A stretch of DNA of 64,000 bases from Xanthostigma xanthostigma (taxonomy: Eukaryota > Arthropoda > Insecta > Raphidioptera > Raphidiidae). Below, piece after piece: positions 22,469-33,668 of the stretch. Position 1 is the first letter of the stretch. Each line of letters opens with the position of its first letter. Location of the stretch: the NCBI GenBank assembly GCA_963575645.1, contig OY754465.1:61713901-61777900 (forward strand), given 5' to 3'. Position numbers and translations under genes: made by a program. The notes beneath the pieces were generated by a model. That model searched no databases, was not told the DNA's origin, and was given only the letters and a program-made list of their open reading frames with translations.

Positions 22469-23389
22469 TAGTGTCCAACCGAAATGGAATTTCGGTTTCT
22501 GTTTCAGTTTCGGCCGGAACCTAAACCGGGGCAATGGTGCATATTTTTTGAACTTTTGTTTATTTTAGCTGTTGCAAATAATGTGTTTTAGTCAGAGTGC
22601 CCGTCGGCAAAAATTTTATTGATACATACTCTCCCCAAACTTTGTATATGGCTTCATTAGATCTAGTCTGACACCTATTTCCTCTATGATTTTTCTTGAT
22701 TTTGGGGCGTTTTCCCTCTAAACTTTCCGAAAGATGTCGTTTTGACGACATGTAAAAATTTATAGATACTGTTTGTTTTTTTAATTGGATAGTTTAAAAA
22801 CCCCAACCAAAACGCTAAAATAATGTTCTCTGACAAATAACAAATAAACTGTCTGACACCTCGAATATGTTCGACATATTCGAGGTGTCAGACATTTTAA
22901 ATGACTCATGTTATTTGTCATAGAACATTATTTTAGCGTTTTGGTTGAAGTTTTTAAGCTATTCAATTAAAAAACAAACAGTATCTATAAATTTACATGT
23001 CGTCAAAATTCGGAAAGTTTAGAGGGAAAACGCCCCAAAATCAAGAAAAGTCATAGAGGAAATAGGTGTCAGACTAGGTCTAATGAACCCATATACAAAG
23101 TTTGGGGAGAGTATGTATCAATAACATTTTTGCCGACGGGCACTCTGACTATTTGTGTTCATTGAAGCAATCAATTGATAAACGCACGACAGCGGACAGT
23201 TAGCACGGGCGCAAGGGGAAGCCGACAGTGACACTGACGTTTTCCACCGCCGCTCCACTACGCCGATCGCTCCCGAACGTCGCACGGAAGCTCGCGAATC
23301 TAAGTTTCGGCTTCGGGTTCTATAGTTTCGGCAGATTTTCTATGCCGAAACCGAAACTCGCCGAAACTGTAAGTTGGGTTGGTCACTTA
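22469..23389. mobile_element. Related hAT-like element with a 560-bp internal palindrome
   Basis: Ends TAGTGTCCAACCGAAAT and TTGGGTTGGTCACTTA are imperfect inverted repeats of the family at 21739, with gtttcggtttcgg-type subterminal repeats. The palindrome at 22590-23151 fills most of the interior. Confidence 0.55.
22590..23151. repeat. 560-bp palindrome, arms about 275 bp
   Basis: The arms are reverse complements with a small number of indels (GTCAGAGTGCCCGTCGGCAA against TTGCCGACGGGCACTCTGAC), meeting at tcgaatatgttcgacatatt. The left arm on the minus strand holds an open frame (22560-22751) starting MSSKRHLSESLEGKRPKIKK; the right arm breaks the same frame after an internal deletion. I do not recognise the peptide. 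Confidence 0.93.
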
Positions 23390-23689
23390 AGATATAATTT
23401 TTGCTTCGATTGAAAAAAAATTGGCTCTTAAAGCTTTATTTAAAGTTCAATGCATACACTTTCTGTTTACTTTCTGCAATAACATCAGCTGACAGTATTT
23501 AGACGGAGAAAAAACCACGAGCCCAAGGCTTGAAGGCATGAGTATAGAACTATAAAACAGCATATTTTGTATCTTGTAAGCTGATCACAAGAAAGCAGAT
23601 GTTCTTTGTGTACAATGCATACATTACGTACAGGTGGCGCATTTGAAAAATACGCCCAATCGCATCAAATAATGCAGCGCCATACCACA

Positions 23690-24005
23690 ATAGTATATTG
23701 TGCAACTAGTGCGGCAATCGACAATGCCGCACGAGTTGCACTTACTATTTTTTATTACGAATTAAATTAAAATTAAAATTTTATTACGAATTAAAAAAAT
23801 AAATTAGAAGTAATAAAAATTAAAATTAAATCATTAAAAAGTTGAAAATTCAGTTAAAATTGTTATTGTACTGGTAACTATAGTAACTCTGAATTTGCGT
23901 GCGGCAAACAATAATTTCAGTGCGACTAATAAAGTTTCCGCACGCAAATGAAAATAGCTATACTTTTCAACCGTGACAGCGTGCGTAAACATACCACTTT
24001 TCCCG
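23690..24005. mobile_element. Repeat family G (gtgcggcaa hairpin), copy 1
   Basis: Begins TAGTATATTGTGCAACTAGT, followed at once by a hairpin around gcaatcgacaatgc, and continues to the ttgcgtgcggcaaacaataa and cttttcccgcacgagtaat blocks. An inverted copy lies at 30950-31237 and a diverged one near 55.66-55.79 kb. The minus frame here and the plus frame at 30.87-31.13 kb share ALKLLFAARKFRVTIVT. Confidence 0.75.
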
Positions 24006-24940
24006 CACGAGTAATAAAAAAAATATTTAAAGGTCGCTGCTAGAAACACTGCTTGGAGTTCTGCTGGCCGGTAGGCTGGATACGAAGCTGGAAATAACGT
24101 CACTGCAGGCTCGTCTGCTAGCTCACAAGATAAGGTTTTAGAATTAGAACGCAGGGGCTATTTTCCTTGCTAGGTCCGCTGCTAGGTATCATCAAAAATC
24201 AATCAGGAAGCAGTATCTTGTCACGTGGGCGACTTGAACAAACGTCCACAAACCAACATGGCATCTTTCTGCTCAGACTTCAGAGTCAGATAACAGACAC
24301 GTTTTGCTCTGTGTTTATATTTGAACTGTCACTGCACGCGCACCAGTTTTATTCACAAAACTAGCTTGAAAAGACGTCTCGTGTGAAGCGAGCATATAGC
24401 AGCAATGAGGAAAACCAGCGCTAGAAAACTCATTCTTGTGACCACGGTGCCTGAGATTCTATCCTGAAATGGCCAGTGCTTTACCGTCTTGAGTGTTGGA
24501 AGGTTTTGCCTCGAATTGTTTCTTCCGCGTCGGGTTTATAAATGTGTCGAACATTTTGTAACCTAATTCGTTTCACTTGCTCCTATGCACGATCAATTTT
24601 TTTTAAATGCGTCACCCAACACTCAGATGCATTATATGTTTGCACGGCTACATTGAAATGTTGGAACAGACAAAGAAAGACAGTTGGTCTGGTGTCTGCT
24701 TTCTTGATGGATCGCTCCTCACAGATTCAATTCCTTTGTTCACGAAACAGCTGCTACAAATTTGTTATGTTTACGTAATCCTGAATCTTTATCAGAATAC
24801 ACTGCAAAAGATGATGTTAATAGACCTTTAAGGACAATTTTTGAAATTCGATTTTTATTAGCTATAAATACAGTTGATTTACGTATGTTATTAGTTATTA
24901 CCATACCAGATAGATGTAATTGCGTACAGTAAGATATCCA
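24006..24940. other. Repeat-derived stretch, no gene recognised
   Basis: The first 350 bp is related to 20.38-20.62 and 33.1-33.45 kb (atcttgtcacgtgggcgac, aacatgg). The remainder has short frames (24542-24831) without recognisable domains. Confidence 0.5.
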
Positions 24941-25219
24941 AATTTAGGGAGTCAATCATCATTATACTGCCCTAAAAAGGCAAAGGGCAGTAAGTGACAT
25001 TTGTTGACAAAATGAGTTCATACTGAAGCCAACGACAGCAGTACCTGTAAGTGCTGCAGCAATAATATTGTCTTTAAAAAATGTTTCCCCCATGTTTTGG
25101 TTTCCATAATCTAAAATTCTGGACGGTAAAGACATTTTTAGTAAATCTAAAAAAATCAGACCCGGAGATTTTGGAAAAATGTTTTTTAATTAAAATAAAA
25201 CATTTTTTTAAAGTATGAA

Positions 25220-25769
25220 TTATTTATATTTTATAGTAACGGCAATGTATTTTTTTATTTTGTAGGGATTGTTTTAGCATCTTTTCTTGTTCAGGTTTTT
25301 TCAAAAACTTCAAAAACGCTTGACAATTCATATTATAATTAATCTTTACAATTAACCCTGCCTTCACCAATCATCATGTTCACTGACAAGCAGTTTCGCT
25401 CGTCTGTCAACAAATTTTAAATGAAAGAAAAAACGCGTTCTACGAAAGCATTTCTTATAGGGATTGAAAAAATGTTTCCAATTATTTTCGGCAGTTCGGT
25501 GAAGGTTGAGGTGACTTTGAATAACTGAACCCATCGTAAATCAACAGACAATGTTGAATCATTGGATTGTACGAACTGAGGAAATACTTGATTTAAAATT
25601 TATTGATCTCGTCATAAAATCTATCTTCGTCCAAATTTTTCAAACCGAGTGATTCGACAGCTACCACAGCATCTGTCTGAACCGGAGACATCGATGATAA
25701 ACCCGTAGCCCGGATATGCACTATTCAAACCCGTATACTCCGGGTCAAACCCGGAGGGGTGGCAGCCCT
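25220..25769 (-). pseudogene. Decayed hAT transposase, C-terminal dimerisation region
   Basis: Minus-strand translation in pieces gives IPIRNAFVERVFSFI, a stop, then NLLTDERNCLSVNMMIGEG, at about 25370-25470. This is the hAT C-terminal (Dimer_Tnp_hAT) signature SNAxVERVFSxM…WTDxRNRLSV. It is followed toward 25235 by KFLKKPEQEKMLKQS, the usual charged tail. Upstream (25560-25690), SPVQTDAVVAVESLGLKNLD stays open before a stop. A likely TIR, TAGGGCTGCCACCCCTCCGG, ends at 25769 on the minus strand. Several stops and frame changes show it is dead. Confidence 0.75.
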
Positions 25770-26304
25770 AGTTGCGACTAACAAGCAACAATGTTTCGGC
25801 CATTCACTTGTATAGCATTTCCCTCTAACAAATTAAATTTTGTCAATCTGTTTTCGGGTGACATAAAAATACAAAGAAATCGCAGACGATCTCGGTTTGA
25901 CTTGAAAGTTGAAACTTGAAACACACCTGTGTGACCTGCGCTAAAGAGACTGTTCACTGCACAGTGCTGCTCGGCACTCTCAAGCGTCAGTCGGTAGAAC
26001 TAAATACTACCTACGCCACACAAAAGAGTAGATGCCAGACACACTTTATTTACAACGGAGTTGCAATCATAATACGTACAGTTTAAGCTCCCATTACAGA
26101 AAAAGTTACCCCAAAGAACACATCAAAATTATAAAGTGAAAATAGCTGAAAAACATGTCAGAAACATGCTACGCCCGCCAGACTAGTAAAAATTTGTTAA
26201 TTGTTATTTTTTATGAATTTTTGAATTTAAAAAAAAAACATGATTTTACTTTCCAAAACACCTGCTTGAAATTTATACAATTTGTAGTAAATAATGTAGG
26301 TACC
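25770..26304. other. Spacer, no gene recognised
   Basis: Nothing beyond short chance frames was seen between the hAT relic and the element K fragment. Confidence 0.5.
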
Positions 26305-26485
26305 ATTTTTGCAAAATATAACTGAAAATTTGTCCGTCCGACAAAAACTTTTGAACGGTAACTCCGATCATCATGAAATTTGGACACAACATTCATCTTG
26401 GTAAACTAAGATAAACGCGCGTACTTATGTGCCTCCCCCCCATTCGTTCTTTTGCACACGGGTGAAACCGGGCGGGACCGCTAGT
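26305..26485 (+). mobile_element. Element K, 3' fragment lacking the tRNA module
   Basis: Contains gcaaaatataactgaaaat directly joined to TTTGTCCGTCCGACAAAAAC and the tail (CGGTAACTCCGATCATCATG … GGGCGGGACCGCTAGT). The head-tail junction equals that of the copy at 33669, without tRNA-Lys. Confidence 0.85.
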
Positions 26486-26589
26486 AACAATATAATACGG
26501 CCAATCTACCGTCAGACAGATCAATAAACATTAATATTAACATAATTATTTACATTCACGAATGACATCATAACTCATACGAATACCCA

Positions 26590-26625
26590 TGTGTCTCTCT
26601 CTCTGTGTGTATGTGTGTGTGGTAG
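26590..26625. repeat. Microsatellite (TC)n/(TG)n
   Basis: gtctctctctctgtgtgtatgtgtgtgtgg. Confidence 0.85.
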
Positions 26626-26879
26626 ACAAGAGATTGTCAGGTTAGGGTAGGTCCTGTTTTGAGACAGAAAATGCATCCGCATTTACTGCACTGCTGTTGC
26701 ACATTGTACCAGTTTCGTCACCAGTGCTGGATTAACCTATAAGCAAAACTAGTGTGACCTGTGCGAATTATTCGCACTAAATAAGTATAATAATTATCAC
26801 TTTACAAAATTATTTTTTAAATATGATTGCAGGTATTCAATTCGTTTCTAATTTTGCGCACTGTTTATAACGTTCTTCT

Positions 26880-27165
26880 TTTTGTTGTATTACAATATGA
26901 AGCTCAGATGACAGATCGAAGAAATATTTTACTAAAATTGTCATGTAGAGGCGCAAGTAGCAAAAGCGTTGAGCTAAGTCGTCAGATGGCATCATGCAGC
27001 ATTGCTGTGCCGTTGTTCAGCGTTGCTCGCTGTTTCAAAATTACAGCCGTCAGATGGCAGTATTGTGTCTGTTGTATTACAATATGAAGGTCAGATGACA
27101 GATCGAAGTGTTGACGTTGTTTCAAAATTAAAGCCGTCAGATGGCAGACGTTGTTCAGCGTTGCT
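26880..27165 (+). repeat. Imperfect direct repeats
   Basis: tgtattacaatatgaag plus ctcagatgacagatcgaag occurs at about 26887 and 27071. A gccgtcagatggcag unit occurs at about 27045 and 27135, as do cgttgttcagcgttgct blocks, indicating segmental duplication. Confidence 0.75.
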
Positions 27166-27169
27166 ATAT

Positions 27170-28570
27170 TTTAATTAATTTACAAAAACAAAAGCAATAA
27201 TACATTTTTTAGTTGTCGATGTTAGTAGAGCAAGCAATTATCTGTAAAATGATATATAATTTATGTGGAGAAATTGTGAGTTTTTTTCTAAAAAGGGAGG
27301 CAAACATCTTTAACCTTAGCGTATTAATATATATGATAAGCAACTGCTTAGGGCATCACGTCTCAGGGGGCACCAAAAATCACAACTCAGAAATGAAAAG
27401 TACCGCACCAGACCGTGTCAACATTTTTTTTTTTTTTGTCATGTTCTCAAAAATGTAATCTACTGATATACCTAAAACTGTCTTCAGAAGTACAGAAATT
27501 AAAAATAAATAACAATTTATTTTTGAAACACAATAAGGTGTTCAGTAAATAAAAAAAAATGTATTTATAATCAGGCTGGTCAACTATTATATTCAGTGAA
27601 ATTATATTTGAAAAAAAAAATAATAATACACGATAATCACAACTATATTTATAAATAACAATTAAAAAAATTGTAATTATAGTTCATTTCAAGAGCGGGT
27701 ACGTAAAAAAAAAACATAACCTCCAAAACAAAAATGGCCTTCACTTAACAGCTGATGTTTTCATTTATAGACAAACTACGACGCAAATAATACAAAAAAA
27801 AAACCAACCGATTTTAAGTGTTTTTACTCAACTCGACATAATTCGTGAAAAACCTTTGTAAACAAAGCGTGCAGGAAAAGCGCGGAAATTATCCAACAAA
27901 AGAAAACGTATACAAAAGCGACTATATAGGTAGGTATCATTTAACAGCTGTAAATATATTGTACATAAGTGACTAATGTACTACTATCTGTGTATAGTCT
28001 ATAATTTTAATTCTATTTTAAGAATATTCACTTTTTTCCACTGTCACGTGATGTTATGTTTCGCACAGTCGATTGACCTTGGCCGTCACTGGCGCCAGTT
28101 TAAACATATTGTATTAGTGGATTAGCTAATGAATACTTCTAGAACTAATCACGGAAATACGTTGCATTTACTCATAAACGCCAATGACCTTAGTTCTTGA
28201 GCGTCTATAATCTATAACTCTCCTGATAATCAAATAAAGTGCTTAGGGTTGTCAACCATACTTTATAATAACGTATCCTACTTTATTTATGCTTGTCTCT
28301 GTTGCTCATATGAATTTACATGGAAACCGACACTTACTTTTCGTACTAGTGCGAAAAATGGACATTTTACGTCCGCCATACAGGCATGAAGTTGAAAAGC
28401 AGCTATTTTATAGGGGCCGTGCAAAAAAATATATTTGGTCAGTTTACGATAACTCGATGTGCAATATATCCACTGGAAATACACAATTATTATTTTATAT
28501 AACATATGACAGTGTCATTAGCCGTTTTAAGTGCAGAAAATTGACTTCTATAAATTTTTTTTTGCGCGGT
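27170..28570. other. AT-rich spacer, no gene recognised
   Basis: Low-complexity A runs and short frames only. The phrase "gagcgtctataatctat" near 28200 recurs at 18630 and 33010, so part of this is dispersed repeat. Confidence 0.5.
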
Positions 28571-28571
28571 T

Positions 28572-28785
28572 AAAAGGGGAAGGCGTTTGGGGAAATTCTT
28601 GAACAAAACAATTACTGGGTCGTGTCGATGCGATGGCGCTTTTTTTTTGGGCAGTGAAAAGAGGAGGGCATTAGGGGGAGAGTTCTTTAAAAAACAATTA
28701 CGGGGTCGTGTCGATGCGATGGCGTTTTTTTTTCTGCGCAGTGAAAAGGGGAAGGCGTTACGGGGTCGTGTATGCAAAGTGAGAT
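28572..28785 (+). repeat. Tandem repeat, unit about 86 bp, 2.5 copies
   Basis: Units start AAAAGGGGAAGGCGT at 28572, a variant at 28657 and again at 28744. Each continues to ACGGGGTCGTGTCGATGCGA-like sequence and a T-run. Confidence 0.88.
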
Positions 28786-29078
28786 AGTAATACAATAATT
28801 CTACACCAGTTGCTATGACGTGTATATGTGATTGTTTAGATTAAAAAAATGACAGTTAAAGACGAAAAGTAGTTCCATTTTTTTTACGTATTTTTGAGGA
28901 AATTTGTGAATAATCAGCAAAGTAGTTTTTTTGGAACGTCAAAATTTAGCGTTTTCTATGACTTAAAAAAGTAAAAATTTGAGTTATCATACTGGACCCA
29001 ATACCCAGATCATGGTTAAATTTCAGTAAAGTATGAATTAGATTTTTTGAGGTTATGGCCAATTAATGTCAATTAATT

Positions 29079-29125
29079 AAAGACCTGAGGAAGACACCAA
29101 AACAGGTGTCGAAACGTAGTCTTCC
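29079..29125 (+). ncRNA. Second hammerhead-like motif (Penelope-type end)
   Basis: CTGAGGA (29085-29091), one extra A, stem II GACACC/GGTGTC (29093-29098 with 29105-29110), then GAAAC (29111-29115) and GTAGTC. The flanks AAGAC and GTCTT are complementary. It shares the one-nucleotide insertion seen at 14881. It may instead be a PLE terminal motif without ribozyme activity. Confidence 0.35.
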
Positions 29126-29569
29126 TACAATAAACAAATTTGACTCATAAATCAACCGTTTCGTTTCTTTTCTATAATATATTTTTTTTTTTTGCTTAAT
29201 AGGGGGCGGGGGCCTAGGGGAAATTTACCACTCGTTTTCATTTTCATGTGCAAAAATCTGTATGCACCTAGAGAACAATAAAATAGGTATTATTCCCTGA
29301 TTTACATTATGTACGAACACTATACAGTATACGTAGTTGAACGCGCGGAACCAATGCGTTGTTGTGTGAGAGCAAACAACAACGCAAAAATCATGATAGG
29401 AATGTGTGACAAGCCCAAGGTCATGGTCAACGCCGCGAAGTAAGCGACCGCTCGATGCGCAATGAGAGGCGAGGTGTGTGTTTCTGCACCAGTCTGAAAA
29501 TAAACTTGACTATACCGAGAGAATGAACAGACATCACTGATCTGACGCGATTATGTGGATAGTGCCCAT

Positions 29570-29850
29570 ATATCTATTAATTAACTACATAAATCATTGC
29601 CTATCTACTCAATGTGCGGTGAGTGAACGCAACAAAGCGTATCGAAAATATATCTGCGTCTCTTTCCTCGATGTAATTCTCTGATTTATCCGATGATAGG
29701 ATTAGTTGATATACTTGCATTCAATCTGAATACAGTAGCTCTGTTTTCAAAACTTTGTATTTTTCTATGACTTTTGGCCCGCAGGAGTGGGCAAATTAGA
29801 AATTTCTTAAGCCGGGTCCCTCGTGCTTGTTTTGCCCTTCTGGATACGCC
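29570..29850 (-). repeat. Inverted copy of the 20.56-20.82 kb segment
   Basis: Shared landmarks are tgcctatctactcaatgtgc, aagcgtatcgaaaatatatc, tgcattcaatctgaata and ttgcccttctggatacgcc, in reverse order relative to the first copy. Confidence 0.85.
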
Positions 29851-30182
29851 AGTACTTACGGCGTAAAAAAAGACAGAAGTATATGTTTGCACCCTAATAG
29901 TTCGATTGCGATTTTATTCCTATGCTCAGTAGAGAATAGAATAATGATAGTGCCATTCGTCTGACATTTTGTTGGGACCATTTTCCGGAGATGTGTTCGC
30001 GTCGCGACGAACACGAACGTACGAAATGACGCCGGAGAATTCTTTCTTGTCGATTGCACACGCCTGTCATGGGCTTGGGAAAAGGTACATACAAGATGTC
30101 GGACGTTCTAAATTTTTTTCCCACTATATGGTACCACAGGCTGCTCATAGATCATTGTCAGACATTTAAAAATTTAATGTCA

Positions 30183-30310
30183 AAAAAAGCCACTAAAAAG
30201 CAAGAAATAATAAAGTTTTGAGGTCGGCGCCAATTTAGGTCCTTTTTATTTACTTTCATTAAATTGACACCGACCAAAAAACTTTATTATTTTTCGCTTT
30301 TTAGTCGCTT
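30183..30310. repeat. Hairpin family H, copy 1
   Basis: Outer arms (gccactaaaaagc / gctttttagtcgc) with inner caattta / taaattg form an imperfect hairpin. A related hairpin with similar downstream DNA lies at 58435-58570. Confidence 0.7.
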
Positions 30311-30559
30311 TGCACAATACGCACTATTTCCAGATTATTAACTGCATTTTTCCTTAAATTTTATTATTATACTAGAAGGAAAACGGCCAAATCAATTTAA
30401 ATAAAAAAATAAGATCACCCTCATCAAAATCGGTTCACAAATGTTGGAGATATTAGGTAATACTAAAAAAATCTTGTTTTGCTCGACGGGCAGAAAGCGT
30501 CGACTTTCGGCCCGCTGCGCTAAACGAAGTTGCCTCTTCCTGCCTACGTCGAGCAAAAA

Positions 30560-30706
30560 AATAGTATACACACCACGGGAAGTAAAGTAAGAAAGCCTAA
30601 GATCACATCTTTGTTGACCTCGGCTTCGCCTCGGCCAATAATTATATGTGATCTCAGACATTTCTTACTTTACTTCCCTAGATGTGTAATATACTATTTT
30701 GAAGTC
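30560..30706. repeat. Inverted repeat
   Basis: tagtatacacaccacggga and gaagtaaagtaagaaa pair with tttcttactttacttc and the segment ending in tgtgtaatatacta. The centre is GC-rich (gacctcggcttcgcctcggcc), itself palindromic. Confidence 0.8.
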
Positions 30707-30949
30707 TGTTAAAAACGACTCCAGCGATTTTTTTCTAAATATACCTATGCGACCAGTCTGTAAACATTCTGAATAAAATTGTGTTGAAATTTTTTAAATC
30801 GGTTTACCCCTCGAAAAGTTCTGGCTGAACAAACATTAATATATATAATATATATATAGATACATAAATGTTTAGGAAGTATTTCGGGCAAAAGATTTTT
30901 TTTCGAAATTCAAAGCCTTCCGGTGGTTCCCTCGAAAATTCGTATAATG

Positions 30950-31237
30950 ACATTTTTATTACTCATGCGGGAAAAGTGGTATCTTTACGCATGCTGTTAC
31001 GGTTGAAAAGTGGCTATTTTCATTTGCGTACGCAAACTTTATTTGTCGCACTGAAATTATTGTTTGCCGCACGCAAATTCAGAGTTACCATAGTTACCAA
31101 TACTGAATGTGACAGCAAAAAATGTGTATTTTAAAATTGAACATTAATTGTTCTGGGAATTTTAATTTATTTGTAATAAAAAATAGTATGTGCAACTCGT
31201 GCGGCATTGTCGCACTAGTTGCACAATATACTAAAAA
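30950..31237 (-). mobile_element. Repeat family G, copy 2 (inverted)
   Basis: Reverse-complement order of the 23690-24005 copy: catgcgggaaaagtggta, attgtttgccgcacgcaaat, then the terminal hairpin gtgcaactcgtgcggcattg and ctagttgcacaatatacta. Confidence 0.8.
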
Positions 31238-31923
31238 CATCTTTGATGATTTGATAGACTAATTAACTTGGAACAAACGTTTAAAAAAATTCATTTCGGG
31301 CAAAATATTTTTTTTTAGAAATTCAAAATCTTAGCAACGTTCGCGAAAATTCGTATAACATAAAATCTGTTTGATTATTTGATAGACCAATCAACCTGGT
31401 AATATATAGCACTACCGCTGCAATAAATAATTTCCAGGCCGGTGTGGACCGCGCTTTAACATTACAGCAAAAGTCGTGTAAGCGTTTTGAACTGAACGCG
31501 ACGAGTAATGGAGGAAGTGACGTAACGGCGGTAAACGTTGCAACGGCTGCCGCCATGTTGGCCGGCGCGCATGTTTCACTTTCATTTGTTATTTATACGT
31601 AATGCAATGTCGGATGCTGCAATTATTAAACTACGGAACGGGCTGATTAAACTCTGTTTTGACGGTATTTATGCGCGGAAAAATGACAGGAACACCCGCC
31701 GTATATACGCTGTATACAATAATATGCGTGTATCACGTTAGATGTCGATTAGGTAGGAACAGAAAGCATGACATGCACTTGCGTGAAAAATATTATAATA
31801 AAATGTCGTCCAGCGCCCTTGCACAGGTTACTTTTGCATGCGTAACGAACGCAGACAGAATAATTTATATTAAAACTTCTGTTATATCTGTTAAAAATAT
31901 AAGTAAAAAAAAACTGTTAAATG

Positions 31924-32255
31924 TATAATATGCGCCACGGATCTAAAAAGTTGGGAAGTTGGTCAACAAACAGCGTCGCTAAGGCACATTTTACAGCCGT
32001 TGATACCCCCACCACCTCCCAGCTACCTGCACGTAGCGTGCGCTCGTCGGTGATTGGCCGTGATCGCTCGTTGCCTTTGTCACTTGTCGCTTTTCTGCTT
32101 CAAAGTACAGTCGAGTACGCTATTGTCAAGTTTGTTATTGTTATTTTAGTTTTGTTGAATTGCGAGTTTGTAGTTTTTCAACAGACTGTACAAGCGCAAG
32201 CCCGCATTGGCATCTAACTTCCGAGTCTTTTAAATTCGTGGCGCGTATTATACTA
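31924..32255. mobile_element. TIR element T, copy 2
   Basis: Ends TATAATATGCGCCACGGATC and AATTCGTGGCGCGTATTATA are the diverged inverted ends of the element at 18663, here in opposite orientation. The open frame through it (31921-32217) is not conserved in copy 1. Confidence 0.85.
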
Positions 32256-33668
32256 ATCGTCATATTCACAGAACGTAAGTAGTTATTTATTCGGTTCATT
32301 TGTTCTTCAGGTAACTATTCCTCCGAATAAATAGCGATAATTTAATTCAACAACCATATTATACAAATCTATTCTGTCTTACTTCTAGAGTATAATTAAT
32401 AATAAAATAATAATGGCCGCCACATAGATCATAATATCTAACCTATAAACGTGGAGTATTATATCTACAGTTTACTCTTGTGAATTTATTTATTAACCTT
32501 TTGTGAAGTGTATAATTGTAAGACATTAAAGTTAGTGGAAGTTTTGAATGCAATTGGGTTAGGATAATACATTATTATTTTGCGAATTTTTTTTTGACGT
32601 TTACACTAACGTCATCGGTCGGATTTTTGGGTGAACGTCAAAATATTCAACAAAAAGAGCAAGGAGTATAGTGCAGTGTATATTTATTTTTTAACTAACT
32701 TTCCTACCGGATAATTTGCTTGGTGAACTGAAAGTAAATTTTTATTGTAACGAATAAATTTGTTCCAATATTAGTAACTTCTATCTTTAATAGTGTTTTT
32801 AATACCGGAGTACGATAATATACCAAAACACCTATTATTAGGTCGTATTGGATGTATTTTTACCTGCTTTCCACGTGTGTAAACAGAACGCAAAACAAAA
32901 CCGCCTACCCGGTGAACAAACACGGCACACGGAAACTTCTCTAAACAAACTTTATTCTATATCTATGTTGGCGGTTGGATACAGCACTATTGTCAGGCTC
33001 AATTAAACAAGATTATGGATTATAGACGCTCGACAATCAAGGTCACTAAGTGCAATCTATTTACTATACCAAATTTTGCGAAGCCGGTTCAATTTAATTT
33101 ATGGAAATGACGTCACTGCGTGGTCAAAATTAGAACCGGGGGATATTTTTCCAGCTTGTTTGTCTGTTTATTTTGAGCAAGAACCAATCAGAAAACAGTA
33201 TCTTGTCACGTGGGCGACGTGGGTAAACAAACATGGCGCCATAGTGTGTGTTCTGTTCAGAGACAATAAGCGTTCACTTTTGTTAACAATCAAACTATCA
33301 CCGCGAGCGCACAAAACCCATCTACAAAGCAAGCTTCAATACAAGCATCGCGTGAAACGAACACATAAAAGCCTTCACGAAACTCAGCGTCACAGCGCAC
33401 TTGAAAACTAGCGGCCAAATCTAGCGATAAAACCAGCCTCGTGTGAAGTGACGATTTATTTCGTTCAGGTTAAAGAGGAGCACACACAAGCGCGATATCT
33501 GGAGCGGTGGCCGATCAATCCTCTATAATCGCGCTGTACAAAGAGAACGAAGCCTCAAATAAAAAAAACTTGTAAAATTATAAAATTCATTTGTACCTAC
33601 TATCGACATCGTTCACTATAGTAATCGCTAAAAATGTATCTGAGCGCAGAAAATATCAGTTGCAAAAT
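32256..33668. other. Spacer plus a GC-richer repeat block
   Basis: 32.26-33.05 kb is AT-rich with nothing recognised. 33.10-33.45 kb (ggaaatgacgtcactgcg, cttgtcacgtgggcgacg, aacatggcgcc) is a relative of the blocks near 20.4 and 24.1 kb. It looks promoter-like but is repeated, so I treat it as a repeat; its 111-codon frame is not preserved between copies. Confidence 0.5.

Noticed and set aside
28572-28785. CRISPR-like or coding repeat array
   Set aside because: A 2.5-copy, 86-bp contiguous tandem repeat without spacers in a eukaryotic intron.
31921-32217. 98-codon ATG frame
   Set aside because: Lies entirely inside TIR element T, and the other copy (18663) does not preserve the frame.
33076-33411. 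111-codon frame with MRSRFNLIYGNDVTAWSK
   Set aside because: Part of a repeated block (also at 20.4 and 24.1 kb) in which the frame is not kept.
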